A stretch of 21,082 nt of DNA from Chara braunii (GCA_003427395.1 BFEA01000210.1:32936-54017), one strand, 5' to 3'. Positions 8,177 to 17,801 are shown, counted from the stretch's first letter. The notes: generated by a model not told the origin, from the letters alone. Numbers and translations are program-made.

Positions 8177-8426
8177 GGTAAAGCCGGTGTGAAATACAAA
8201 TCTCCATCTGTCTCTGCATTATGAGGTCAGATGGGAGACAAGATGTTAGATGTTGTCATAAATCAAGTTGGGTCCTGTTCCCAACACATGCTGCTCCCCA
8301 TGAATAGACTGGATCCTTCTCAATGCTGTCCCATGCACAGTCTAGGGGTAACCTCTGGACGTCGGATGGACAACTGGATGTGTTTAACAAAAAAAAAAAA
8401 AAAAAAAAGAGTTTGAAAATTCCCCC

Positions 8427-8428
<2 letters not shown>

Positions 8429-8491
<63 letters not shown>

Positions 8492-8494
8492 ACA

Positions 8495-8529
<35 letters not shown>
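8429..8529. repeat. Compound (CT)n-(CA)n-poly(A) tract
   Basis: Fifteen CT units (8429-8458) pass directly into CA units with one TA interruption (8459-8495), then 34 A (8496-8529). No gene content. Confidence 0.96.
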
Positions 8530-8532
<3 letters not shown>

Positions 8533-8569
8533 GTATAGACCGAACATGACGACGCACAGAATGCCGTAT

Positions 8570-8611
8570 GGCTGCTCACGTCAGAGGTTTGCCTTCACAG
8601 TGAACACGATG
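8570..8611. repeat. 42-bp dispersed repeat, copy 2
   Basis: Identical to 7220-7261. On the minus strand this copy is framed by TGCTCA (rc of 8622-8627 region) and TGAGCA, a 6-bp terminal stem, with ATGAGAA just inside one end and CTGA just inside the other. That resembles a box C/D RNA layout with a poor C box; it could be chance. Confidence 0.8.
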
Positions 8612-8673
8612 TGTTCTCATACTGAGCACTCACCTAGGCGGATGTGAGACGCATGGTGTCAGCTTCCAAAACC

Positions 8674-8800
8674 ATGGGCCTCGCTGCACTACTCTCGAAA
8701 TGTGCAAAACGAGAGCGAATCTTCCACTATAATATGGAAAGATACACCGCCTTGATTTTTGTCTTTTGTGCATGTCGAGAGTAGCGCAGCGAGGCCCCAT
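8674..8800. repeat. Imperfect inverted repeat (foldback)
   Basis: Arm 8674-8709 (starting 'atgggcctcgctgc') pairs with 8764-8800 with four mismatches and a one-base bulge, around a 54-base spacer. The RNA from either strand would form a ~127-nt hairpin with a 36-bp stem, within the size range of plant miRNA precursors and of small foldback elements. Confidence 0.75.
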
Positions 8801-9358
8801 ATGACATGCCCGCTCGAGGAAGCACGCGCTGTCCCTTGGCTTTCATGGACACAGCGCCCGTATTTAAGTTAACCCTCTGCGCGCCAAGTTTCCGTACGAC
8901 TCTCAACGCGTGGCCAAACACCCGCTCATGTATCTTTTTTTTTTTTTTTCTGTACTCTTCTCTCAACTTCTTTATCTTTACCTTCCATTACCCACTCCTA
9001 AGACTATCTAGAGGGGACCCCTGCAAGCATAGTTTTCCTCTCTCTGTGAAGGGGAGATTTCATGTTGCCCCTTGCCCCTAATGGTTAGGGTATAGGGTTG
9101 GGGCCNCCNGTGGGGGTCTGGCTAACACAAAGACCGAGACCTGCCAGTAGCTGTGCCTCCATTTCTCATCGTCCCCCACCCTTCATCGAGTAGCAGCAGA
9201 GGCTATGGCCAACACTCTCCCACACACCACACACAACCCACTCGCGCTCACAGTCACACCCATGTTGGTCATAGACCCCGCTAATATCGATCAGGGGTAT
9301 CCAGGGGACTATCACAGTCCGTTGGCATTAAGTGCGCCGCAGGCGGCCATGGGGCTAC
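8801..9358. other. Intergenic, no gene recognised
   Basis: Contains a 15-base T run near 8935-8949, a G/T-rich stretch with two unread bases (9106, 9109), and short frames without recognisable domains. Nothing else is supported. Confidence 0.45.
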
Positions 9359-9432
9359 ATGCTGCACTGTTTGTTTGTTTGTTTGTTTTAAATGCTGCAC
9401 TTCTCTTTCTCTTTTTTTTCGAATGCTGCACT
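9359..9432 (-). mobile_element. Two stacked tail-like insertions at one target word
   Basis: ATGCTGCACT occurs three times, at 9359-9368, 9392-9401 and 9423-9432. The two gaps are low-complexity: (GTTT)5 plus TTAA, and CT-rich sequence ending in eight T. On the minus strand each gap reads as an A-rich tail ending against the repeated word, as expected for two successive tail-only insertions. A tandem duplication followed by slippage is the alternative. Confidence 0.5.
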
Positions 9433-9446
9433 TTAGACGTGGCCCA

Positions 9447-9459
9447 AATAACTTGAAGG
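9447..9459. repeat. LINE target-site duplication, 5' copy
   Basis: AATAACTTGAAGG, repeated exactly at 17008-17020. The bases next to it differ (A before and G after here; T before and T after there), so the duplication is 13 bases, of which the first few overlap the TAA tail at the 3' end. Confidence 0.9.
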
Positions 9460-9786
9460 GCGGCCGGAGCGCTACGGCGTTTCGGACCAAGCGATAAGCC
9501 CCCGGTAACGTGGGCTTCTGAGTCAACCGCGTGCGCCACCATCATGACGTCGCCGCGGGAGTTATGACCCTGCCCCTATCCGCCATGTCTCGGAGGGTCG
9601 ACGATGATTACCTGATCAGGTGCTCATTGGCGATGGTGTCATAGTGACCTGTCGGTTAGGTCCTACCATACGTTACGAGCGAATTAGCTTATAATGTTGT
9701 TTGTGTAGAGTGACGACCAATAACTATTCCTCAGATCTTCCTAGTTTGTGGTTGTGGTAAGTAGTGTCGAAGAGGGGAGAAAACCT
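9460..9786 (+). promoter_or_regulatory. LINE 5' UTR / presumed internal promoter
   Basis: GC-rich leader between the target duplication and the first ATG of ORF1 (9787). Non-LTR elements carry their promoter inside the 5' UTR, so promoter activity is expected here from family knowledge, but no motif can be fixed. On the minus strand 9538-9480 has words resembling tRNA A and B boxes (TGGCGCACGCGG and GGTCCGAAACG), possibly by chance. Confidence 0.5.
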
Positions 9787-12093
9787 ATGGCAGCGGTTCA
9801 AATGGAGGAGGGCGTGCATCAACGTGGCGCTCGCTCTCCGCCACCTGACCCAGGTGGAGATAGAGATGAAGACGAGAGACTTAGAGAGTTGATGCGGCTA
9901 TGTTACGAGGAAGGGATCATGCCTCCTAACATAGATCCCAGGAAGATGACCGTAGAAGGAAGAGAAGCAAAATTCAAAGTCAACGAACGAATCGACAGAG
10001 TAAAGATTGCTTGGTTAAAAGAGCACACCGTGACAGTAATTTTTCGAGAACGGGCGAGATTCCTTCCCAAGCGAGTTAAAGACGATATTGTACGAGCATT
10101 CGAAGACGAAAAAACTCAGGACGGAAGCTTTGAAGCGGAGAATTTCCGACGAGGGAGAGTTAAGGTGGAAAGCCCTAACGTGGTCTCATAGGTCGCTAAA
10201 TCCAGAGCGATCGCGGCATGGATGGTTACTAAGTGGCATGAAGAAATCACAATTGGACAAGACACCTACAAGCTGGATTTTAAACTGTGGATGTCGAAGG
10301 CGCAACTCCGGGATCAACGACGGGAGGAGGACGAACTCACCTTTTGGGTTATAGCAGTTCAAGTTCCCCTGGACTCTTTCTTCTACTGAAGCTCAGGTGG
10401 CGAGGGCGATTGGTCCGATAATTCGAACGCATCCAACCGAACCAGATCGACTCAAACCATCACTGGTGAATGTTAAATTTGACATTGACCCAAGTTCGCG
10501 TCCTAACATGAAGGACAAGATCTGGGTCATCACGCCAGAAGGTGACGAGCTAGAAGTAAGGCTGGCGTCCTCGGAAACGCCGAGATGCAGACGATGCCGG
10601 ACTTTTTTTCACACAGATAATGAGTGTCGACGAGGAGCGGGACAGCAGCAACAACGAAATCAAGCCAGTAGCGGAGTTTAAGGACAACCGATCAGTCAAG
10701 GATATCAAGGCCCAATGGGCCCGTTGGGATTATCTTCATCACTCACGGCACTTCATATTGATCCGGCTAATGCCCATCCAAGTGGTCAGCCATTTGTCAA
10801 TTCCCGCCTCAACCCGACCTTCTCTCCAAGTCAACAAGCCGGATCAGTTGTGGGCCTAGGTAGCCAAGTCAACAACCAGACGGTGAACCAGCCATGGTTC
10901 CAACCATCTCCATACCCTTAGTATGGGATGCCAAGCTGGACAGGTAACGCCTTCATGCCATGGATGTCGCAACTAGCATTCCAGCAAGGCGGTCATATTC
11001 TTCCTCCGAATGGAATGATTCTAGCTCAGCAACGAAGCGTAACAGGTGGAGCGCCTGGATTAGGAGCTCACCAAATGTTTGCCCCCACCTATCCGCCCAT
11101 GAGAATGAGAGGGGGAGGAAAAGGGGGAAGTCTGATGGGAGGGACAAAAGGTGGAGTAGTAGCTTCGGGTGGACAAGTGGTAAGCGGAGGACTCGCAAGC
11201 ACCTATCCTCCTCAGGGTGGGGGAGGGGGAGGAGGAGGGGGAGGAACGATGGGAGAGACAGAAGGTGGGATAGCAGCTTCGGGAGGTGAAGCAGAGGGTG
11301 GAGGACTCACAACTAATAACCGTCAAGGAGACAGGGACAGTACGGGGATACCGAGACCCCGGGTGAGCACCCCTGGAAAACAAAGACGTCTCGACATGGA
11401 AGGAAGCTTCATCGCAGGGGAGAACTCGAATGCCTCACTTCACTCAGATGAATCTACCGGAAGAGTGAAAGTAGTAGGTACTCCGGGTAGCTCCTCAGGA
11501 AAACGACGAGCTCCGGCCTCTCTTGGAAGAGGTCAACTCCAATCTGTGGAGAACAGAGTTCTGTCATTATTTTGTACGTATGCCCGTAACTCTTTGTGGG
11601 TCGTTACCTGACCCTCTTCGGATGGCTCGTCTCAGATGGTAAGTATCCCCGGCCCCGAACAACCAATGCCCTCTGCGCTGGTTTCGCTCATCAGAACGCC
11701 CGTTAATGACCGCTTTCTATTTGGTATTATTCCCGATATGGCGATGCCAAGACTAATCGTTGACAGTCCAGAAAGCGAGTTAAGTTTTTTATACCAATCA
11801 TGGATGTAAGGTTTGTGGTTGGCCAACTAGAGAAGTTGGAAGAAGACGGAATCCGTCTGATTCCGTTGTCCTGGTTCGGTGAACCCCGGAAGTTTGAGCT
11901 CCGCAAATTGAAAATGCCCCCTATGCAATCTGCTGAACGATTAGCAGAGGTGGATGGTAAGCTCCTGAAGGACAAGAAACTGCTTTCTCCGTATGTTAGA
12001 GTAATGTTAACAACGAATTGGTTGCCAAGCTCCCAGGGTCCTCCCCACATCCAACATGTTGCTGGGAGCCAGGGCGTAAATGGGCAAAGTTAG
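9787..12093 (+). pseudogene. LINE ORF1 (gag-like RNA-binding protein), decayed
   Basis: Begins at ATG 9787; the frame is open 13 codons further up without ATG. The first part (to TAG 10189-10191) is a charged domain, continuing after that stop to about 10376 with an AWMVTKWHEE segment like the N-terminal domain of plant L1 ORF1 proteins. A frameshift before TGA 10387-10389 moves the frame by one; it then carries the knuckle C-RR-C-RTFF-H-TDNE-C (10586-10627), a Gln-rich linker, and a Gly/Pro-rich tail with an internal ~115-bp duplication (from about 11087 and 11201). Further stops are TAA 10679, TAG 10919 and TGA 11609, and a second frameshift lies near 11800, after which the frame runs to TAG 12091-12093. 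The inferred role is to coat the LINE RNA. Whether 11612-12093 belonged to ORF1 is inference from the continuing open frame. Confidence 0.8.
10586..10627 (+). other. CCHC zinc knuckle of ORF1
   Basis: C-x2-C-x4-H-x4-C, the exact spacing of retroviral/LINE-type nucleic-acid-binding knuckles. All four metal ligands are intact although the surrounding ORF is broken. Confidence 0.93.
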
Positions 12094-15000
12094 AATTGGG
12101 TAGTGGAATGTGCGTGGTTTGGGAGATGGAACAGGACGTCATAAGCGTGAGAATTTGAAATCATGGATGTTTGATAAAAATATTCACGTAATGTGCCTAC
12201 AAGAAACAAAGCTCTCTGAGGAAAAAGTCGCATGATCATTGAATTGGTGGGATGACCCTCAACTATGGGCTCCCGCGATAGGCTCAAGAGGAGGCACTGC
12301 GATTTTGATCCATAAGAAAGCGGAACTTGAAATCGTGGATTTTTATTCTGACATCTGGGGACATTGGGCTTGGGTGAAGTGTTTTATAGATGGCTCATAC
12401 TGGGTGGTTGCATCTATTTATGCCCCGATAGAGGAGAACCTTCGTGCTAGTTTCTTTCAAAATCTGTTATTAATTATTCCAGAGGCAGACAACCTTGTTC
12501 TAGCGGGAGATTGGAATACTTCCCTGGACATTTCCTCGGGTAAAAGAATTAGAGATAAAATTGCTCTCTCTATGACAATGGATGAATTGGAGATAATTGA
12601 TCCGTATCGATTAATACACCCGGACTCACCGGGTTACACATGGTTTTCTCACTATCGTGAGAACACGGGGATTACTAAGCATAGATTAGACTACTTTTTA
12701 ATCTCTTCCACGCTATGGCAATCGGTAGATAGTGTGCATGAGCCAGCTCATTATCTATCAGACCATAAACCAATAATTATCTCATTGCATACGACAGAGG
12801 TCCTTCGAGGAAAAGGGCTTTTTCGTTTCAATACGGAAAACCTTCAGGAACCAGGTGTAGTAATATGGATGAAACAGTTTTGGATAGATTGGGAGAAGGC
12901 ACGAGGAGAATATTCATCCACTACTGATTGGTGGAACTTAGGATCACGATTTTTTTCTAACCTACTGAACATTATCTCGCGTATGTTTGCTTTCAAACGG
13001 AACAGACAAGTGGCAGAAATTCAGAAACGGATAACGTATGCAGAGATGAGAATGCTAGAACATCCGGTCTCAAAGAAGGTTTGGGGGAAAGAAAGGAACA
13101 GATTGTTGGCAAAATGGGACGAAATCCAATGCGAACAGTCTGATATCTGGGCAGATAGATTGCGCATCAAAGGCATTGCGGTATATGACCGCATGATAAA
13201 AGAATTATTCTATAAATTGCTTCCGAAAAGGGTCATAACCTCTATGAAAGAACTTAAACATCCATTCGACGAGGTTACCCCGGTGGCAAAGGAATTAACA
13301 GAGCTTTGTAACTATGTTGCACTGTATTACAAGGATATCTTGACTTCCAGAACACAAGGAGCAAACACACGGTCTGATCTACATAAAGAATCTCAGCATT
13401 GGGTTAACACAGAGGCTAGACTCTCACAGACCAGGAAACTAGACTTGGACAGACCTGTCACCACCACTGAAGCCCACGAGGCATTGAAAGCAATGACAAC
13501 CGGGAAAGCACCAGGAGATGACGACCTTCCGACTGAACTGTATTTGGCCATCTGGGATGTAGTAAGCGACATACTGGTGGAAATCTACAATGAGGTCCTA
13601 GTGGGGGGGAGATTAGCAGCAAACATGTGCAGAGGAATTATTTCAATTCTCTTCAAAAAGGTAGATAGAACTGAAATCCGAAATTGGCGTCCCATATCCG
13701 TGTTGAACGCGTCATATAAAATCTTGGCTAAAGTTTTAGCAAGACGACTAGGTCAGCACCTTCCGAATCTTGTGCAATCAGATCAAGCAGCCTTCGTTAA
13801 AGGGCGTTCAATCTTTGACAATATTGTCACTGCAATTGAGACGCTGGAAGTAATACAAAGTGAGCAACTGGACTAGGCTGTCCTGCTTCTAGATCTTGAA
13901 AAGGCATACGACCGAGTGAACTGGTCGTATGTCCTTACAACTCTGGATTGGATGGGGTTCGGAAAGAATTTTTGTACGTGGGTATCAGCCCTGTACACTT
14001 TGTCAACTGCTGCAGTCATGATAAATGGTCGCCTGTCCCACGAAATTCCCCTCACCAGATCTCTGCGTCAGGGGTGCCCATTGACCCCCCTTCTATTTGC
14101 AATCCAGATGGAAGGGGTTCTCAATAACATCCGAGCACATACACAGATCGTTGGTCTACAGGCAGGCCCAACTCCTTACAAAGTAAAGGCCTTGGCTGAT
14201 GATCTATTTGCTGTTGTACAGAACACCACGCAATCACTAGGAGCTCTGAAAAGCTGTTTAGATGAATACGCTCTCCTATCCGAAGCTGCCATCAACTGAC
14301 ACAAATCTGTGTTCCTGTTGCCACCACAGTTTGGACTAGCGGCACAATGGGGTATGAAACGAATTGGGGCAGATGAATCTGAACGTGTTCTGGGAGTTCA
14401 GATAGCTTTGTCGAGTTGTACAACAGCCCAAGAGGGGATCTTGATGCAAAAAATTACGCAAAGGCTGGTTTCCTGGGGCAAGGCCCCCCACTTATCAATT
14501 TATGGAAGGGCGATGGTAGTGCATGGGGCCCTCTTTGCTCTTTTATGGTATGTAGGAAGGATGCGAGGCTTGAGCTCTCAGTTATATACCATATCGAGAA
14601 GAAGAGCGGCAAAATTTATCTGGAAACCCTTTTCAGAGGAGGGAGATGCTTTCATCTCTAAAGTGGCTTGGGAAATGCTATGTTGTCCTCGAAGCGAAGG
14701 TGGACTTGGTATGTTAGATCCGATGAGGCAAAATTGTGCAATGCTTGTTCTATGGATAATTCGAGCTACACTCCTTATCCCTCCTCCTCATTGGGTCTTT
14801 TTAGCAGAGAGGATTTTGGCCAAAGAATGACAACTATTGAGACCGGAGGATGTGTGGACGTGTCTGATGCTATACTCGTACCAGCGTAGATACGTCAGAT
14901 CTTCTTTTTGGTCAGTAATCATACAGGCTTGGAGGAAAATCAGACCAAATGTATGGAAGGAACCTTGCACAAAGGCTGAAGTGATGTTGCAACCACTATT

Positions 15001-16297
15001 CGAGAACCCGAGAATAAGGGACAGTACAGGGGATTGGTTCAAAGCGGACTCCTCTCCAGCAAGTTTCGGGCGCACATGGATAGAAAGAGGCATTCTCAGA
15101 ATTCAGGACCTGTGGAATCCTATCTTAGGTAACTGGAAATCAGAAGAAGAGCTTCGCACCAGTCTGGAACAAACATGGTACCAGGAAGGTAGGAAATGTG
15201 CTTTAATTGAAGCAATCCTAGACGAGTGGAAACAATTAATTTCCTTAGAAGGGATAGACCCACCAGGTACATGGTTCACCATTACCCAGGCAGAGTTTGA
15301 ACAGGTGTGAAAACTGATGAATATAAACAATGAAGGGAACAGAGAATTCGAATGCTGGGACGTTCTGCAAGGAAGACTGTTAACTCTTGATGAAGAAAAC
15401 TTTGCTCCCCCAGTGGGGTCGATTATGGAACAAATACGTGCTCTGGAATCCCTTACATCAGGTGACTCAATGTTCTGCCCGATGGTAGCCAGAGGCACTC
15501 CCATTCTCCAGTTGAAGCTCGATCCAGCTCAATGGGAATGAACAGTGAATGGGTTAAGAGGGTCTAATGCCACTATTGCGGATTATTCAATTAAAATTGG
15601 ATATACAGTAAATTGTCCATTAAGCATCCCACAAGTAGTGGCTCGAGAGAGATGGGCACAACTGTTACACTTAAATTTAAAAGAGATTGACAGAGCATTG
15701 TCCACATGTTGGAAACAATTGAAATTGATTGCAAATCAAAGACATGCGTTACTATTATGGTTGGTTTCACTGGTGTCTACCCCATCTGCAGTGTGGTTAG
15801 CAGAAAGATGTATGACATTAAATATGACATGTAGACGTTGTCAGTGGGCCTTCGAATCCACTGTGCACCTATGGTGGGATTGTCCGACCTCAACTCGTAT
15901 ATGGAAATGGTGGATAAGTAAATGGGAGAACATTTCTGAAAACACGATTTAGTGGACAAAATAATGGACTCTACTAGATGGACTTCCACAAGATGTCCCA
16001 ATCTGCAATGGATGGGGATATGTGGCTCAATCAATCAGAGTTGTATGCTTTGCAGTCATCTGGCAGAGCGGGAATGACCTGATTTTCGACAACAAGGACT
16101 GGACAAACAGACAAATTCGTCAGACATTTGAACAGCATCTCAGGCGTGCCATCAAGGCAGACTGGAGACGAAAGACAACAACTACGCCCAACTCCTAGGC
16201 AGGGATCCGCTGGTTCAAACAAACCTGGGCTATAAACGGTAAGTTATGCAAAATAGAAGTCAACAACCAGCTGAGTCTGGACCCTTGGTTGTTTTAA
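12080..16297 (+). pseudogene. LINE ORF2: endonuclease-reverse transcriptase, substitution-decayed
   Basis: ATG at 12080 overlaps the ORF1 end by 14 bases; one frame (1405 codons) continues to TAA 16295. Endonuclease, residues ~1-235: WNVRGL, CLQETK, IYAP, GDWN, RLDYFLIS and SDHKPI (near 227), i.e. the full set of catalytic words. Reverse transcriptase, ~460-760: GKAPGDDDLP (475), RNWRPISVLN, QAAFVKGRSIFDN, LDLEKAYDRVNW (motif A, 605), RQGCPLTPLLFA (motif B, 663) and LADDL (motif C, Asp 707-708). C-terminal Cys/His motif C-x2-C-x8-H-x4-C at 1251-1268. Ten in-frame stops: TAG 12101, TGA 12233, TAG 13874, TGA 14297, 14828, 15308, 15539, TAG 15950, TAA 15962, TAG 16196. Each is one C-to-T or G-to-A step from Gln, Arg or Trp; no frameshift was found. 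The protein would nick target DNA and copy LINE RNA. It is not translatable full length. Confidence 0.93.
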
Positions 16298-17007
16298 GAT
16301 TAATAGAGAGAATTGGTAGCTAATGTTATGGCTTTTTGGGTCAACCAGCTCACTCGGTTGTTGGTCCGGTCATAGTAGACAGGCAGAGGGATGACGAGGA
16401 GGGAGTGAGGAATAGTTTGATTATTCCCGAATTAGAGGATGAAGTAGGAGTAACTCTGGTAAAACCGTAGAGAAATGTTGTTGACCTAGATTATGAGTTT
16501 ATAGGACTTTAGTTTAAAAGTTTTGAGTGGATTCAAGTTAGTTGGAGTTAAGATAGAATAAGTGACCCATAGGATTGTATGGTTGCTCCGTTTTAGGAGT
16601 ATGTGGATTGGTTGAGACATCCTAGAATCAAGGCTTGCATATGTTATTAACGGTAGGAAGTATTAGATAGCTGAGTTGTTACGATTTTTGGTTTGTGAGG
16701 AGTTATAGGTCATTATGGCATAGTTTAATTTGGTGGATTTTTGGCTTGTGTTCGATTTTTTAGAGGCCTTGTTGGTTTCCTTTTTTTCCTAGGGTTGGGA
16801 TGAGTCAGGGTAGCGGTCTTGATTTGGCCATTCTGCTACTGGACCACAGTATCCCAAGGCCTGAACCTAAGCTGGGTAATGGTCCCAGTATTTTACTTGT
16901 CATTGTTTGTTTTCCGGGTTGTTTGTTGAGGGATTCCCGGCCTCTACCCTTTTCCTTGTGTGATAATAAGAACGAGCAGAGTTTCTCCTTAATAAAAAAA
17001 TAATAAT
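16298..17007 (+). other. LINE 3' UTR and (TAA)n tail
   Basis: T- and G-rich, no coding frame. It ends with AATAAA at 16991-16996, a short A run and (TAA/AAT)n at 17000-17010. The tail sequence is probably the priming/recognition end of the RNA. The U2 insert at 17827 has a very similar tail. Confidence 0.85.
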
Positions 17008-17020
17008 AATAACTTGAAGG
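17008..17020. repeat. LINE target-site duplication, 3' copy
   Basis: AATAACTTGAAGG, identical to 9447-9459. Its first bases cannot be separated from the TAA tail. Confidence 0.9.
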
Positions 17021-17374
17021 TAGGACAAGAGCGAACAAAATGAATGTAATTGGGAACTGCGGTCAAATCCCCTCCCATGTAAGAATCCTGGTGGTGTTGA
17101 GTATAACCACGCTCACATTCGAGATCTCCTGAATGTATCTCTGACCTACATTAAAGCCAACCACATTCCGTCCAAAAAAAAAAAAAAAAAAAAAAAAAGA
17201 CGGAAGACCGTCATCAATTAGTGCGACTACCCTCTTGGCGCCACGTCAGCAATCGTAAAGGATAGTGCTGACATGGCAACACAAGAGACTCCAAGGCACT
17301 TCATCAACCTATACCAGAAGCCTGCCTGCAGTAAAGAGCCTGCCCATACCACTGACGAAGCGTGAGAAACGGTG
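17021..17374. other. LINE 3' flank, no gene recognised
   Basis: In the pre-insertion sequence this continues directly from 9459. It contains a 25-base A run at 17174-17198 with a 7-bp inverted word (ttccgtc / gacggaa) on its two sides, which is probably chance. Nothing else supported. Confidence 0.45.
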
Positions 17375-17464
17375 AATGCACATCCATACAGAAGGTGGAA
17401 AGATGCATCCGATACTACGAATAGTAGCGGATGCATCTAGCCATCTTCTGTGCGCATATGCACT
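17375..17464. repeat. 90-nt hairpin (long stem, CGAA loop)
   Basis: The core 17401-17438 is an almost perfect stem: agatgcatccg-a-tacta, loop CGAA, tagta-g-cggatgcatct, 16 pairs with one A/G mismatch. Outside it, cagaaggtgg pairs with ccatcttctg across a 2x2 internal loop, and pairing continues weakly to 17375/17464 with several G-T wobbles. Weaker complementarity may extend to about 17330-17505. The shape is that of a small-RNA precursor or a foldback transposon. It is not a bacterial-type terminator: no T run follows and the context is eukaryotic. Confidence 0.8.
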
Positions 17465-17515
17465 CCGGATTTTATCGTTTTGTGAGTAGTGTGGCGAGGG
17501 CCAAAGATGCACCAT

Positions 17516-17545
17516 CTTTTTTTTTTTTCTTTTTCCTTTTTTTTT
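17516..17545. repeat. T-rich tract
   Basis: T run with few C interruptions. No flanking duplication was seen, so it is not assigned to a retroinsert. Confidence 0.8.
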
Positions 17546-17718
17546 TTGGGAAAGGGTTGCATTGTATTAAAGCTCAAAGCCAAATTGAGGCTGGGAAAAC
17601 CTCGACATTTCAACCCGGAGGAAAAACTAGGGCCATTACGCAGCTTAGGCTATACATTCAAATTTGGACTTTCCCGGACGTATCTGACAACAAAAATGGG
17701 CACGCTCTGTTTGCAGAG

Positions 17719-17731
17719 CCCAAGTGTGAGT

Positions 17732-17787
<56 letters not shown>

Positions 17788-17801
17788 CCCAAGTGTGAGT
17801 G
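17719..17801 (-). mobile_element. Tail-only retroinsertion: 55-bp poly(A) with 14-bp TSD
   Basis: CCCAAGTGTGAGTG at 17719-17732 and 17788-17801 flank 55 consecutive T and nothing else. The precise 14-base duplication makes an insertion the simplest explanation: reverse transcription primed at a nick copied a poly(A) tail and ended before any body sequence. It is the cleanest example of this class in the window. The run length may be imprecise because homopolymers are hard to sequence. Confidence 0.8.

Larger units (their letters stand above)
9460..17007 (+). mobile_element. Full-length L1-type LINE (non-LTR retrotransposon)
   Basis: About 7.55 kb bounded by a perfect 13-bp duplication. It contains a 327-bp 5' leader, ORF1 with a CCHC knuckle, a short overlap into ORF2 with apurinic-type endonuclease, reverse transcriptase and C-terminal Cys/His motif, a 700-bp T-rich 3' UTR, and a (TAA)n tail preceded by AATAAA. 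This order is that of plant L1-clade elements, which transpose by nicking the target and priming reverse transcription there. No LTRs and no RNase H motif were seen. The presence of the duplication and a non-coding leader argues that the 5' end is intact rather than truncated. Both ORFs are inactivated, so it cannot now move by its own proteins. Confidence 0.95.

Noticed and set aside
8390-8408. Other poly(A/T) runs (6461, 7721, 8390, 8496, 8935, 17174, 17516, 20637) as tail-only insertions
   Set aside because: The sequences on their two sides do not match beyond two or three bases, so no target duplication supports insertion.
7858-8538. Reading frames rich in Arg-Glu, Leu-Ser or His-Thr alternation
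   Set aside because: They are translations of (AG)n, (CT)n and (CA)n microsatellites.
9078-9104. Telomere-like 'ggttagggtatagggttgggg'
   Set aside because: It is only about three irregular units and borders unread bases. There is no real array of plant-type telomere repeats.
12101-16198. Stop-codon reassignment or RNA editing keeping ORF2 functional
   Set aside because: All three stop codons occur in frame and no nuclear code change or nuclear stop-repair editing is expected. ORF1 is also broken by frameshifts, so simple decay is more economical.
17166-17205. Hairpin ttccgtc-A25-gacggaa
   Set aside because: A 7-bp stem across a 26-base loop is within chance expectation.
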